Positions 1 through 9,418 of a stretch of DNA of 64,000 nucleotides are shown piece by piece. The translations under genes and the position numbers were made by a program. Source of the stretch: an uncultured Granulosicoccus sp. (lineage in GTDB: Bacteria; Pseudomonadota; Gammaproteobacteria; Granulosicoccales; Granulosicoccaceae). The notes beneath the pieces were generated by a model. It did no database searches. It saw only the letters and a list, made by a program, of their open reading frames with translations, and had not been told where the DNA came from. The first letter of the stretch is position 1. Each line of letters begins with the position of its first letter. The stretch spans positions 62,001-126,000 of the forward strand of contig CANLXI010000013.1 of NCBI GenBank assembly GCA_947495035.1, written 5' to 3'.

Positions 1-340
1 TGCGAATATGGTCACCCATGATCTGCGTGGCCAGATGCCGATTGCCCACATGCCAGGTCAGGTTGAGCAGATGATGGGCATCGCGTCCATGAACGGTGTA
101 CAGGGCTTCGGCTTGCGCTATCACCTTGATACCCCTGCCATCGTTCAGACGCAGAATGTCGCCTTCCCGAAGCAGGGTTGCCGCAGGCAGTTCCAGCAGG
201 AAGGCAATGCCGTTGTCGGACTGCAAGGCAAAACGGCGGCGGTGCCGATCGGTCTCATCCAGTGTAATCGTGTCAACGACTGCCTCTGGTGGATCCTGTT
301 CGCCATTACGCTCGACCGTGTGACAGTGCAAATTGTTCAT
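1..340 (-). CDS. ureE: Urease accessory protein UreE (partial, C-terminus outside window)
   Basis: UreE is a cytoplasmic nickel-binding metallochaperone that hands nickel to the urease activation complex. The visible reading frame starts at ATG 340-338 and runs off the left edge, giving about 113 residues. It has the UreE layout: an N-terminal beta domain (TLDETDRHRRRFALQSDNG, then LPAATLLREGDILRLNDG) followed by the family motif LTWHVGNRHLATQI, where the histidine-containing GNRH segment is typical of the metal-binding region. The His-rich tail, if present, lies outside the window. It follows ureC on the same strand with a gap of 52 bases, consistent with one urease operon. No other family fits; only the missing end is uncertain. 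Confidence 0.85.
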   Translation of the reverse strand, partial: MNNLHCHTVERNGEQDPPEAVVDTITLDETDRHRRRFALQSDNGIAFLLELPAATLLREGDILRLNDGRGIKVIAQAEALYTVHGRDAHHLLNLTWHVGNRHLATQIMGDHIR

Positions 341-392
341 GTAGGAAATTCGGGTCAGTGTGCGTTTGCCAGAGTTGTCGCGGCAAGTCGGC

Positions 393-2105
393 TCAGAACA
401 GGAAATAGCGCTGTGCCATGGGCAGCTCACTGGCAGGCTCGCAGGTCAGCAACTCTCCATTGGCCCGCACATCGTAGGTCTCTGGATCGACTTCAATGGC
501 AGGGGTTGCGTCATTGAGCAGCATGCTGGACTTGCTGATGCCATCGCGCGTGTTGCTGACGGCGAGCATGCGTTTCTCGACTTCCAGCATCTGCTGCAGA
601 CCATTGTCCAGTGCGGCCTGTGAGACGAAAGTGACTGAACTGTTGGTCAGCGACTTGCCGAAGGCTCCGAACATGGGACGGTAATGGACCGGCTGTGGTG
701 TCGTGATGGAGGCATTGGGATCGCCCATCGGGGCAGCGACGATGGTGCCACCGAGCAGAACCATTTCAGGCTTGACACCGAAGAATGCCGGATGCCACAG
801 ACACAGATCGGCGCGTTTGCCGACCTCTATCGAACCGATGTCACTGCTGATGCCGTGGGCAATGGCCGGGTTTATCGTGTACTTGGCGATATAGCGTTTG
901 ACGCGGAAGTTGTCGTTGTCGCCACTTTCCTGTGGCAGGCGTCCACGCTGCTTCTTCATCTTGTCCGCGGTTTGCCAGGTACGAATCAGTACCTCGCCAA
1001 CCCGCCCCATGGCCTGGCTGTCCGACGCAATGATGGAAAAGGCCCCCATGTCGTGCAGGATATCTTCAGCGGCAATGGTTTCCTTGCGGATGCGGCTTTC
1101 GGCAAATGCGATGTCTTCGGGAATATTGCTGTCCAGATGATGACAGACCATCAACATGTCCAGATGTTCGTCAATGGTGTTGACGGTATAGGGACGTGTC
1201 GGGTTGGTGGAGGAGGGCAGGAAGTTGGGCAGGGCGCAGACCGAGATGATATCGGGCGCGTGCCCGCCGCCGGCCCCTTCGGTGTGGAAGGCATGTATGG
1301 TGCGACCGGCCACTGCATCGATGGTGCTCTCCACGAAGCCGCTTTCATTGAGCGTATCGGTATGGATCATGACCTGCACATCCAGATTGTCGGCAACCGA
1401 CAGACAGCAGTCGATGGCGGCTGGCGTCGTGCCCCAGTCTTCGTGCAGCTTCAGGGCCGCTGCGCCGGCGAGAACCATCTCCTCCAGAGCCGCAGGCTGT
1501 GACGCATTGCCCTTGCCGGCAAATGCCAGATTCATCGGCAGGGCATCGGCCGCCTGGATCATGCGCGCCAGGTGCCAGGGGCCTGGCGTACAGGTAGTGG
1601 CCAGAGTGCCGTGTGCCGGACCGGTGCCGCCGCCGAGCATGGTGGTGACGCCGGAACAGAGCGCTTCATCGATCTGCTGTGGACAGATGAAATGGATATG
1701 GCTGTCAAATCCGCCGGCGGTGAGGATACGGCCTTCGGCGGCGATGGCCTCGGTACCGGGACCGATGACAATGTCGACACCGTCCTGGGTGTCCGGATTG
1801 CCGGCCTTGCCGATGGCAGCAATCCGGCCGTCGACCAGGCCGACGTCAGCCTTGTAGATACCGGTGTAGTCCACGATCAGGGCATTGGTGATGACCGTAT
1901 CGACGGCGCCCTGCGCCCGCGTCTGCTGGGACTGGCCCATGCCGTCGCGGATGACCTTGCCACCTCCGAACTTGACCTCTTCGCCGTAGCTGCAGAAGTC
2001 CCGTTCCACTTCGATGACGAGATCGGTATCCGCCAGACGAACCCGGTCACCCGTGGTGGGACCATACATGTCTGCATATGCCTGCCGGCTGATCTGCCTT
2101 GCCAT
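393..2105 (-). CDS. ureC: Urease subunit alpha (catalytic)
   Basis: UreC is the catalytic subunit of cytoplasmic urease, hydrolysing urea to ammonia and carbamate at a dinuclear nickel site. The 570 residues match the usual bacterial length. Active-site features are all present: the HIH pair at residues 136-138, the lysine that becomes carbamylated at residue 219 in [12 protein letters not shown], nickel-ligand histidines at 248 (VMIHTD) and 274 ([12 protein letters not shown]), and the mobile-flap Cys-His at 321-322 (MVCHHLD). It directly abuts ureB: the ureC start and the ureB stop share base 2105. The order D-A-B-C-E on one strand implies a single transcript. Activation also needs ureF and ureG, which are not visible here and may lie left of the window. 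Confidence 0.98.
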   Translation of the reverse strand: MARQISRQAYADMYGPTTGDRVRLADTDLVIEVERDFCSYGEEVKFGGGKVIRDGMGQSQQTRAQGAVDTVITNALIVDYTGIYKADVGLVDGRIAAIGKAGNPDTQDGVDIVIGPGTEAIAAEGRILTAGGFDSHIHFICPQQIDEALCSGVTTMLGGGTGPAHGTLATTCTPGPWHLARMIQAADALPMNLAFAGKGNASQPAALEEMVLAGAAALKLHEDWGTTPAAIDCCLSVADNLDVQVMIHTDTLNESGFVESTIDAVAGRTIHAFHTEGAGGGHAPDIISVCALPNFLPSSTNPTRPYTVNTIDEHLDMLMVCHHLDSNIPEDIAFAESRIRKETIAAEDILHDMGAFSIIASDSQAMGRVGEVLIRTWQTADKMKKQRGRLPQESGDNDNFRVKRYIAKYTINPAIAHGISSDIGSIEVGKRADLCLWHPAFFGVKPEMVLLGGTIVAAPMGDPNASITTPQPVHYRPMFGAFGKSLTNSSVTFVSQAALDNGLQQMLEVEKRMLAVSNTRDGISKSSMLLNDATPAIEVDPETYDVRANGELLTCEPASELPMAQRYFLF

Positions 2106-2419
2106 TACAGATCTCCCATGATTGCCTGACGAAAACCGATGACCTTGCGATTACCACCGAAGGCGACCAGTTGCACTTCTCTTTGTTGCCCTGGTTCGAA
2201 GCGCACCGCCGTACCCGCTGCGATATCGAGCCGATAACCTCGTGCAACCTCGCGATCGAATGCGAGGGCCGGATTCGCTTCGGCAAAATGATAATGGCTG
2301 CCTACCTGGACGGGACGGTCACCGGTATTGGCAACCTGCAATGTCAGGCTGTCCTTGCCTTCATTGAGTGTCAGTTCGCCGGCAGCGGTCGTGATTTCAC
2401 CTGGGATCATGGCTGGCAT
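2105..2419 (-). CDS. ureB: Urease subunit beta
   Basis: UreB is the small beta subunit of the three-chain bacterial urease (gamma, beta and alpha as separate proteins). The 104 residues are the normal size. Characteristic segments are the N-terminal MIPGEI, the [22 protein letters not shown] block and the [15 protein letters not shown] turn that packs against UreC. The start overlaps the final base of ureA and its stop overlaps the ureC start, so translation of A, B and C is probably coupled and stoichiometric. A start at MIPGEI, three codons downstream, is also possible. Confidence 0.97.
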   Translation of the reverse strand: MPAMIPGEITTAAGELTLNEGKDSLTLQVANTGDRPVQVGSHYHFAEANPALAFDREVARGYRLDIAAGTAVRFEPGQQREVQLVAFGGNRKVIGFRQAIMGDL

Positions 2420-2721
2420 TACCTGATGGGCTGATGGACAGTGACAAGCTTGACGCCGTCCGGAAAGGTTGCTTCGACCTGGATTTCCGGGATCATCTCA
2501 CTGATTCCCGGCATGACATCATCGCGGCCGATGACCTGAGCGCCCGTGCTCATGAGTTCGGCCACGCTCTTGCCGTCGCGAGCACCTTCGACCACGAAAT
2601 CGCTGATCAGTGCGATGGACTCCGGGTGATTGAGCTTGACGCCACGGGCAAGCCGCTTGCGGGCGACTTCAGCCGCCATGGCAATCAGCAGTTTGTCTTT
2701 TTCGCGAGGGGTCAGTTGCAT
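2419..2721 (-). CDS. ureA: Urease subunit gamma
   Basis: UreA is the 100-residue gamma subunit of urease. It starts with [23 protein letters not shown], ends with the [14 protein letters not shown] segment, and has the [14 protein letters not shown] and [20 protein letters not shown] blocks shared by the family. It sits 4 bases after the ureD stop and overlaps the ureB start, so ureDABC read as a compact operon on the minus strand. The separate gamma and beta chains are the ordinary bacterial arrangement rather than the fused Helicobacter type. Confidence 0.97.
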   Translation of the reverse strand: MQLTPREKDKLLIAMAAEVARKRLARGVKLNHPESIALISDFVVEGARDGKSVAELMSTGAQVIGRDDVMPGISEMIPEIQVEATFPDGVKLVTVHQPIR

Positions 2722-2725
2722 GAGC

Positions 2726-3598
2726 TTACACGTTCCATACTTGCGGTATTGACATCCGGTCGCTCAGATGTTCGATACAGGGTATCAGGAATTTTCGCAA
2801 CGATTGGCTATCCGTGGCAAGTACTCTGATGACGAGGCGGTGTTTCATGACCGTTGTCGCCGCCTGCAGGGTCGACGTCGTGTCAGGCAACAGCCTGCGG
2901 ACGCTTTCGCCCTTCATATGCAGGGAATCGCTGGATTCGGGCGATACCAGAACCAGCGTGGATAGCGCACTGTAATGATGCAGCATGCTCGGTCTTCGGG
3001 CATGTCGCCTGTCGTCCAGTTGCAGTCGCAGATCTTCCGCATGCAATAGTCTGCCGTCTCGACGGATTCGCCAGCAGTCGTGCAGTTGCAGTCGCTCCAC
3101 GGACTCCTGCATGGCGTGGCGCCCAAGCACCAGGCTCTCCACGATCAGGGCTGTTGCGTCTCCAGCCACATCCACCTCGAGGCTGCGTTCCAGTGATGAA
3201 CCATTGAAGACAATCGTTTCCTGCGGTAGCCAGTCCAGACGCGCACCATTTTCGACCGTCAATCGCGTCTGCTGGCGTGCGGCGGGTCCATGTGTTCGAT
3301 AGAGTTTTTCGCAGGCTGCCGTACTGATGACCAGTCTCGAGCTTTCACCGGCGGTGGCCGACCAGCGGATGTCATCGTCACCGGTCAGGCCTCCGGCGGT
3401 GTTGATCAGTACGGCTTGCAATGGGCCCTGAAAGGAATTCGGCAGGCGAATTCGGGCGCTACCCTGCTGATCCAGTGCGGCCAGGGCAGACGGCCCGTTG
3501 GGGCGATGTCTGGATGCGACGTGCCCGGCGGCGTTGATCCGCTGCCGGGATACGTTCGGAGCAGTCAGCGGCTTCGCTGTCTCATGTCTGCTGTACAC
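2726..3598 (-). CDS. ureD: Urease accessory protein UreD/UreH
   Basis: UreD is a scaffold accessory protein that binds apo-urease and, with UreF and UreG, promotes nickel insertion and lysine carbamylation. The 290 residues fit the family. Recognisable segments are [19 protein letters not shown] near residues 58-76, the ACEKLYRT block, [16 protein letters not shown] and the [20 protein letters not shown] region. The ATG at 3598 overlaps the end of the upstream DUF2126 gene by 34 bases; no later in-frame ATG keeps the conserved N-terminal region. That overlap links the urease operon physically to the peptide-synthesis-type operon before it. Confidence 0.9.
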   Translation of the reverse strand: MYSRHETAKPLTAPNVSRQRINAAGHVASRHRPNGPSALAALDQQGSARIRLPNSFQGPLQAVLINTAGGLTGDDDIRWSATAGESSRLVISTAACEKLYRTHGPAARQQTRLTVENGARLDWLPQETIVFNGSSLERSLEVDVAGDATALIVESLVLGRHAMQESVERLQLHDCWRIRRDGRLLHAEDLRLQLDDRRHARRPSMLHHYSALSTLVLVSPESSDSLHMKGESVRRLLPDTTSTLQAATTVMKHRLVIRVLATDSQSLRKFLIPCIEHLSDRMSIPQVWNV

Positions 3599-6500
3599 GG
3601 GTATTCATGATTCTCGCTGAGTACGTCCTTTATCATGACATCCTGACGGCCTTCTGTTGGTACGAATCGCGTTGCACCACCTGTGACCGGTGTCATGATG
3701 ACGGAAGGTGCCGGGGTGTGGTGGTCTTCATCGAACCGGGCCAGACGACGGGCCTCGGCAACATTGGCATTGACCGGTACATCCTCATAGTTCCTGCCAC
3801 CCGGGTCAGCGACATGGTAAGAGCATCCACCGAGGCTGCGATTTGCCCAGGTATCGACGACGTCGAACACCAAGGGCGTATCGACCGGCAAGTCCGGGTG
3901 CAGTGCGAAGGTGGGCTGCCAGGCGCGATACCGGACACCGACCACGTATTGACCGGCGGTGGCGGTCTTGCGCATGGGCAGGACACAGCCATTGCAGGTG
4001 ATCTTGTAACGCTCGTCGTTGAGTCCGCTGACCGTCAGCTGCAGGCGCTCCAGGGAGGAATCGACATAGCGCGCCATGCCACTGGCTGATGCTTCCTCTC
4101 CCAGGACGTGCCAGGGTTCGATTGCGGCACGCAGTTCCAATGTGATATCGCCAACCTGGCGCACCCCGTAGATCGGAAAACGGAATTCCCAGAAGGCATC
4201 GAGCCAGTCGGCATCGAAGGCCAGTCCGTTTCGCTTGAGATCGTCAATGACATCGCAGATATCCTGCCATAGATAGTGTGGCAGCATGAAACGATCATGC
4301 AGCTCGGTGCCCCAGCGAATCAGCTTGCCCTGATAGGGTTTGTCCCAGAAGCGGCTGATCAGGCAACGAATCAGCAAGGCCTGGACGATACTCATGCGGG
4401 CATGCGGCGGCATTTCGAAGGCTCGCAACTCGACAATGCCCAGTCGTCCGGCAGGACCATCCGGCGAGTAGAGCTTGTCGATGCAGATTTCCGTGCGGTG
4501 GGTATTGCCGGTGAGATCGATCAACAGGTTTCTGAGCAGGCGGTCAACCAGCCAGGGTTTGTCACTGTCACCATCGGGTAATCTGGACAAGGCCATTTCG
4601 AGCTCATACAGTGACTCGGAGCGAGCCTCATCGATCCGCGGTGCCTGACTGGTAGGGCCGATGAACATGCCGGAAAACAGATAGGACAGACTGGGATGAT
4701 GCTGCCAGTAAGTGATCAGGCTGCGTAACAGGTCCGGACGTCGCAGAAACGGGCTATCGGCCGGCGTGTGACCGCCCATGGTGACATGGTTGCCACCGCC
4801 GGTTCCGGTGTGCCGACCATCAACCATGAACTTCTCGGCGCCCAGTCGCGACTCGCGCGCCGCTTCGTAGATGGTTTCGGTTCGTTCCACCAGTTCACTG
4901 AACGTGCGCGACGGATGAATGTTGACTTCGATGACGCCCGGGTCCGGTGTGATGCGGAAGGATTGCAGACGGGCATCTCGCGGTGGCTCGTAGCCTTCGA
5001 TGACCGGAAAGACGTCCGCTGCGATACAGGCTCGCTCGATGCACCCCATCAACAGTACCCAGCCGCGCGCGCTCTGCATGGGGGGCAGGAACAGATAGAG
5101 CGACCCGTCGCGCACTTCGGCGCACAGCGTCGTGCGAATGATGGATGGCGCTGTCTGTCCGGCATCATCGCCTGACGTCCTGCTACCGAAGGCGATCTCG
5201 GTAACCGGATCGGGTAACGGTGTGGCGGGATTGAAGTTGTCTTCCAGCAACGCATTGGCTTCCCTGTCTACCGAGGTGTCATCCGGTAGCGAGGCCAACG
5301 GCAAGCGCAGGCCGGCGGGAGAGTCACCCGGGATCAGGAAAACGTTCTTGCGACGCAATGGCCAGCTGCCGGAAAGCCAGTGTCCATGGTGATCGGTTGC
5401 ATCGCTGATCGGTGGCGCATAGGCCAGGGGCAGCATGTAACCGATCGGATCGTCGATACCCTGAGACAATTGCTCGACCAGGCGACGACGAGAGCGGCTG
5501 TCCTTGAGTTCCAGAGAATCCAGCTCGACCCCTTCGGGCAGCAGTGCTTCCAGATGCAGGTGGTGCAGAGGGTCTTCATACAGACCGCGGATATGCTCGT
5601 CGGATACCTGCAGTTCCTCGCACAGATGCTGCATGAAACAGCTGGCATCTTCCCGAGTGGAAGGGTGGCTGCCGGGGGTGGTCAGGCGGCCGGGATCCTT
5701 CCAGATGGGCTTGCCGTCCGTGCGCCAGTGGCTGATCAGAGCCCAGCGCGGTGTGGGTTCCCCGGGGTACCACTTGCCTTGTGCATAGGCAATAATGCCA
5801 TTCGGAGAGAACGCGGTTCTGAGCTTCTCCAGAAAAACACCTGCCCGCTCCAGCTTGTGCTCACCCAGAGCGGCATTGTTCCATTCCGGGCTTTCCATGT
5901 CATCGATGGACACGAACGTGGGCTCGCCACCCATGGTCAGGCGCACATCCTGTTGTTCCAGACGCTGATCAACCGTCTCGCCAAGATCCAGGACGCGCTG
6001 CCATTCACTGTCACTGTAGGGGAGGGTGACACGCGGGCGTTCATCGAACCGGGCCACACGGTTGTGGAAGTAGAAATCACTGGCCATTTCGCTGGCGACA
6101 CCCGTGATGGGAGCTGCACTGACCGGTTGAGGTGTACATGCCAGGGGAATGTGCCCCTCTCCGGCAAACAGCCCGGAGGTTGGATCCAGCCCCACCCAGC
6201 CGGCTCCCGGTATGTAGACTTCAGTCCAGGCGTGCAGGTCGGTAAAGTCGGCTTCGGCTCCGGAGGGACCGTCGATGGACTTGACATCCGGCGTCAGTTG
6301 TACGAGGTAGCCCGAGACGAAGCGTGCCGCAATGCCGTAGTGACGCATGATTTCCACCAGCAACCAGCCACTGTCCCGACAGGAGCCCATGGCCAGCTGC
6401 AGTGTCTCCTCACTGCTCTGCACGCCGGGTTCCATGCGCAGCTGATAGGCCACATCACGGTGCACTGCCTGGTTGATCTCAACCAGTGCATCGATGATCC

Positions 6501-6921
6501 GGGTGTCAGCCGCCGGCTTGTTGTCATCGAGCCAGGCTTGCAGAAGAGGAGATGCCTGGGAGGTGGCCAGGTACGGCGCCAATTCACCCCGGTTCACCTC
6601 GCTATAGCTGAACGGAAATTTCTCCGCCGATTCCTCCACGAAGAAATCGAAGGGATTGATGACGGTCAGTTCGGCTACCAGATCGACCCGTACGGACAGG
6701 CGGTCGCTTTTCTCGGGAAAGACGATTCTTGCCAGGTAGTTGCCGAACGGGTCCTGCTGCCAATTGATGAAATGATCGGCGGGCTCTACCGTCAGGCTGT
6801 AGCTCAGAATGGGAGTCCGGCAGTGCGGGGCCGGGCGCAGTCTGATGATATGTGGATGAAGTGTGACCGGTTTGTCGTAGCTGTAGACGGTAGTGTGATC
6901 CAGCGCGACTTTTATACTCAT
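3565..6921 (-). CDS. Transglutaminase-like protein with DUF2126 domain
   Basis: This 1118-residue protein joins an N-terminal transglutaminase-like module to a large C-terminal DUF2126 region. The N-terminal bacterial transglutaminase beta domain covers roughly residues 1-90. The papain-like catalytic triad is intact: Cys181 in MGSCRDSGW, His230 in TDLHAWTEV and Asp246 in GLDPTSG. DUF2126 fills about residues 310-1110 and includes LTMGGEPTFVSIDD, AQGKWYPGEPTPRWAL and HTGTGGGNHVTMGG. In such neighbourhoods DUF2126 is predicted from comparative genomics to be an amidoligase-like or peptide-processing partner of ATP-grasp and alpha-E proteins, but the chemistry is unproven. Its ATG overlaps the alpha-E stop by 4 bases (ATGA) and its end overlaps ureD. 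There is no signal peptide, so it is probably cytoplasmic. Confidence 0.88.
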   Translation of the reverse strand: MSIKVALDHTTVYSYDKPVTLHPHIIRLRPAPHCRTPILSYSLTVEPADHFINWQQDPFGNYLARIVFPEKSDRLSVRVDLVAELTVINPFDFFVEESAEKFPFSYSEVNRGELAPYLATSQASPLLQAWLDDNKPAADTRIIDALVEINQAVHRDVAYQLRMEPGVQSSEETLQLAMGSCRDSGWLLVEIMRHYGIAARFVSGYLVQLTPDVKSIDGPSGAEADFTDLHAWTEVYIPGAGWVGLDPTSGLFAGEGHIPLACTPQPVSAAPITGVASEMASDFYFHNRVARFDERPRVTLPYSDSEWQRVLDLGETVDQRLEQQDVRLTMGGEPTFVSIDDMESPEWNNAALGEHKLERAGVFLEKLRTAFSPNGIIAYAQGKWYPGEPTPRWALISHWRTDGKPIWKDPGRLTTPGSHPSTREDASCFMQHLCEELQVSDEHIRGLYEDPLHHLHLEALLPEGVELDSLELKDSRSRRRLVEQLSQGIDDPIGYMLPLAYAPPISDATDHHGHWLSGSWPLRRKNVFLIPGDSPAGLRLPLASLPDDTSVDREANALLEDNFNPATPLPDPVTEIAFGSRTSGDDAGQTAPSIIRTTLCAEVRDGSLYLFLPPMQSARGWVLLMGCIERACIAADVFPVIEGYEPPRDARLQSFRITPDPGVIEVNIHPSRTFSELVERTETIYEAARESRLGAEKFMVDGRHTGTGGGNHVTMGGHTPADSPFLRRPDLLRSLITYWQHHPSLSYLFSGMFIGPTSQAPRIDEARSESLYELEMALSRLPDGDSDKPWLVDRLLRNLLIDLTGNTHRTEICIDKLYSPDGPAGRLGIVELRAFEMPPHARMSIVQALLIRCLISRFWDKPYQGKLIRWGTELHDRFMLPHYLWQDICDVIDDLKRNGLAFDADWLDAFWEFRFPIYGVRQVGDITLELRAAIEPWHVLGEEASASGMARYVDSSLERLQLTVSGLNDERYKITCNGCVLPMRKTATAGQYVVGVRYRAWQPTFALHPDLPVDTPLVFDVVDTWANRSLGGCSYHVADPGGRNYEDVPVNANVAEARRLARFDEDHHTPAPSVIMTPVTGGATRFVPTEGRQDVMIKDVLSENHEYPCTADMRQRSR

Positions 6922-7925
6922 ACAGAAGTTTCCAATTCGGCGGATGCACGGTCAGCAGGCAGATCTTCTCCGGCAACCGTATCTTGTGATTTGAAGTAGT
7001 TGGTGGATAGCGCGGCACTGACATCGAGCATGCCCAGCTGCAGATCGTCGAGGAACTCGTGCAATTGATCGGGATTGTTGGCAAGCACCGGATAGACGGC
7101 GCTATCGAGTTTCTGTCGCAGAGCGGCAATGGCATCGCGTGGCGCAGAGCTTCCACCAACCTTGCGAAAGCTGTCGTCCAGATGATCCAGGCAGAATGCA
7201 TAGGAGCGGGGAAGGTTCGCATCCGAGAGCAGAAACGCCAGGGTGTCCGGCCCGTTGACGGGGCGGCGCAATTGCTGGCGGTACATCTGGTGTGCGACCA
7301 GCGTACGCAGGACGGCTACCCAGCGCTGATTCTGGATGGCGATGAGTTCGCCACTGGTATGGTTGGCTGACAGTCTGGTGGATTGCACATCGATGACTCG
7401 TGATGTCATGTCGGCTCTCTCCAGGTAGCAGCCCATGCGCATGACGCGATAACCCAGATCATGGCTCATGTTGCTGTTGAGACTGCCGGAAATCGATTGC
7501 AGCCGATCTTCCACATCGCGCAGAAAGACCAGCCGGTGGGAAGGCTGTGCGTACACGCTTTCCACTTCCCGGCTGACGAGGCGGCACAGGCTGTTGATGG
7601 ATTCGTAGCTGGTCTTGGGAATGATGTCCCGGCAGCTTCGCAGGTTCGCATGAATGGCCGTGAAATCGTTGACCAGCGAGCCGGGATTTTCCTTGTCGGT
7701 CAGCAGGAAGTGATTCACCGTCGATTCGGTGGCCGTGACGTGAATTTCGGCAAATTCATCATCCAGACCATTGATCGATATCAGTGGGATCCAGCTCTGG
7801 TGGTCATCAAGACCCGGCAGGTCCATCAGCAGATTGCTGTGAACCTGAATCAGGCGCACCGTGTTCTCGGCGCGCTCGAGATAACGACTCAACCAGTAGA
7901 TATTTTCGGCAACTCTGGCAAGCAT
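6918..7925 (-). CDS. Alpha-E domain protein (DUF403)
   Basis: The 335-residue all-helical protein opens with MLARVAENIYWLSRYLERAENTVR, the hallmark of the alpha-E family (DUF403). The domain is almost always encoded beside circularly permuted ATP-grasp and transglutaminase genes and is predicted to act with them in peptide synthesis or tagging; no biochemical role is firmly known. Mid-protein segments RVMRMGCYLERADMTSRVIDV (split over residues 175-195) repeat the ER-rich helix pattern. It lies 3 bases after the ATP-grasp gene and overlaps the DUF2126 gene by 4 bases, so co-translation is likely. A second alpha-E domain is fused to the 862-residue protein at the head of this operon. Confidence 0.9.
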   Translation of the reverse strand: MLARVAENIYWLSRYLERAENTVRLIQVHSNLLMDLPGLDDHQSWIPLISINGLDDEFAEIHVTATESTVNHFLLTDKENPGSLVNDFTAIHANLRSCRDIIPKTSYESINSLCRLVSREVESVYAQPSHRLVFLRDVEDRLQSISGSLNSNMSHDLGYRVMRMGCYLERADMTSRVIDVQSTRLSANHTSGELIAIQNQRWVAVLRTLVAHQMYRQQLRRPVNGPDTLAFLLSDANLPRSYAFCLDHLDDSFRKVGGSSAPRDAIAALRQKLDSAVYPVLANNPDQLHEFLDDLQLGMLDVSAALSTNYFKSQDTVAGEDLPADRASAELETSV

Positions 7926-7928
7926 GGC

Positions 7929-9413
7929 TTATTGCTCCTGCGTTTGTCGCTGGCTGTCATTGAGGGGTGGGTTTGCAGTATTGCTGCGAACCACCCAGGT
8001 GTCCTTGCTCCCGCCGCCCTGTGAGGAATTGACGACAAGAGAGCCTTCGACCATTGCCACCCGGGTCAGGCCGCCGGTGGTTACGGTAAGTTCCTCGCCC
8101 TGCAGGACGAAGGGACGCAGATCCAGGTGGCGGGCCTTGAACTGACCCTCGCAGATGGTCGGGGCAGTGGACAGTGTCAAGGTTGGCTGGCCGATGTAAT
8201 TGCGCGGATTCGTGCGAATGTTCTCGGCCATCTCGGCCTGTTCCTCGGCCGTGCTCTGGGGGCCGATAAGCATGCCGTAACCGCCGGATTCATTGGCAGG
8301 CTTGACCACCAGAGAGGCAAGATTATCGAGCACATACTGTCGTTCTTCTTCGTTTTCGCAGCGATAGGTCGGTACATTCTCGATCAGCGGTTCCTCGTTC
8401 AGATAGTAACGAACGATATCGGGGACATAGGAATAGATGACCTTGTCATCTGCCACTCCCGCACCCGGTGCATTGGCGATGGCAACCTTGCCGGAGCGCC
8501 AGGCCTTCATCAGTCCGCTGACGCCCAGGGTTGAATCGGGGTTGAAGCATTCCGGATCGATGAAGGCGTCATCTACCCGGCGGTAGATGACATCGACGCG
8601 CTTGAGTCCGCCGACGATACGCATGTACACGTATCCATCGTCCCGCACGACCAGGTCTCTGCCCTCGACCAGTTCGGCACCGATTTCCTGTGCTAGGAAG
8701 GTATGCTCGAAATAGGCCGAGTTGAAGACACCCGGAGTCAGGACAACCAGGCAGGGGTCCTTCTCCTCGCTCAGCGAAGACAGCATGTATTGCAGATTCT
8801 CGGTGTAATTGTCCACCGGGAGAATATGGCACTGGCGGAACACTTCCGGCATGGCGCGTTTCATGACCTCTCGGTTCTCGATCATGTACGACACGCCGGA
8901 TGGCACCCGCAGATTGTCCTCCAGCACATAGACGGTGCCATCATCGCCTCGGACCAGGTCACTGCCACAGATGTGTGCCCAGACACCGTGAGCGGGTGTC
9001 ATGCCGAGACATTCCGGACGAAAGTTGCTGGATGATTCGATCAGTTCCCGTGGAACGATGTTGTCCTTGAGTATGGCCTGATCGTTGTAGAGATCGTTGA
9101 TGAACAGATTGAGTGCGCGCAGTCGTTGTTGCAAGCCTGCCTCTATCTTGCCCCATTCCAGTGCATCTATGACCCTGGGCACGATATCGAGTGGCCATTC
9201 GCGATCGATGTTGCCCTTGTCAGAGTAGACGGTGAAGGTGATGCCCATCTGTTCGATGGCCAGTTGGGCAGCACGCTGTCGGTGAGAGAGGTCTGCGTCG
9301 CTGAGCTCGTTGAGCCAGTTGATGAGATGCTGGGCTGCATTTCGGGGGGCTCCATCATCACTGATCAGTTCATCGAACCCCGGACTTTCATAGTGTTTCC
9401 AGCGATCAGGCAT
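7929..9413 (-). CDS. Circularly permuted type 2 ATP-grasp protein (DUF404/DUF407)
   Basis: The 494-residue protein belongs to the circularly permuted ATP-grasp group predicted to form amide bonds using ATP. Visible family features are PRVIDALEWGKIEAGLQQRL near residue 85, SGVSYMIENREVMKRAMPE, the GRDLVVRDDGYVYM block, IYRRVDDAFIDPE, and the nucleotide-binding lysine plus glycine-rich loop LVVKPANESGGYGMLIGP near residue 370. It ends in the common VNSSQGGGSKDTWV motif. It lies 5 bases after the 299-residue transglutaminase and 3 before the alpha-E gene. Since its nucleotide-site residues look intact, unlike those of its 862-residue paralogue, it is the better candidate for the active ligase. 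Confidence 0.9.
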   Translation of the reverse strand: MPDRWKHYESPGFDELISDDGAPRNAAQHLINWLNELSDADLSHRQRAAQLAIEQMGITFTVYSDKGNIDREWPLDIVPRVIDALEWGKIEAGLQQRLRALNLFINDLYNDQAILKDNIVPRELIESSSNFRPECLGMTPAHGVWAHICGSDLVRGDDGTVYVLEDNLRVPSGVSYMIENREVMKRAMPEVFRQCHILPVDNYTENLQYMLSSLSEEKDPCLVVLTPGVFNSAYFEHTFLAQEIGAELVEGRDLVVRDDGYVYMRIVGGLKRVDVIYRRVDDAFIDPECFNPDSTLGVSGLMKAWRSGKVAIANAPGAGVADDKVIYSYVPDIVRYYLNEEPLIENVPTYRCENEEERQYVLDNLASLVVKPANESGGYGMLIGPQSTAEEQAEMAENIRTNPRNYIGQPTLTLSTAPTICEGQFKARHLDLRPFVLQGEELTVTTGGLTRVAMVEGSLVVNSSQGGGSKDTWVVRSNTANPPLNDSQRQTQEQ

Positions 9414-9418
9414 TGGCT

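Noticed and set aside
5380..6999. Plus-strand open frame of 539 codons opposite the DUF2126 gene
   Set aside because: Antisense shadow in a high-GC region; the minus strand encodes intact transglutaminase motifs.
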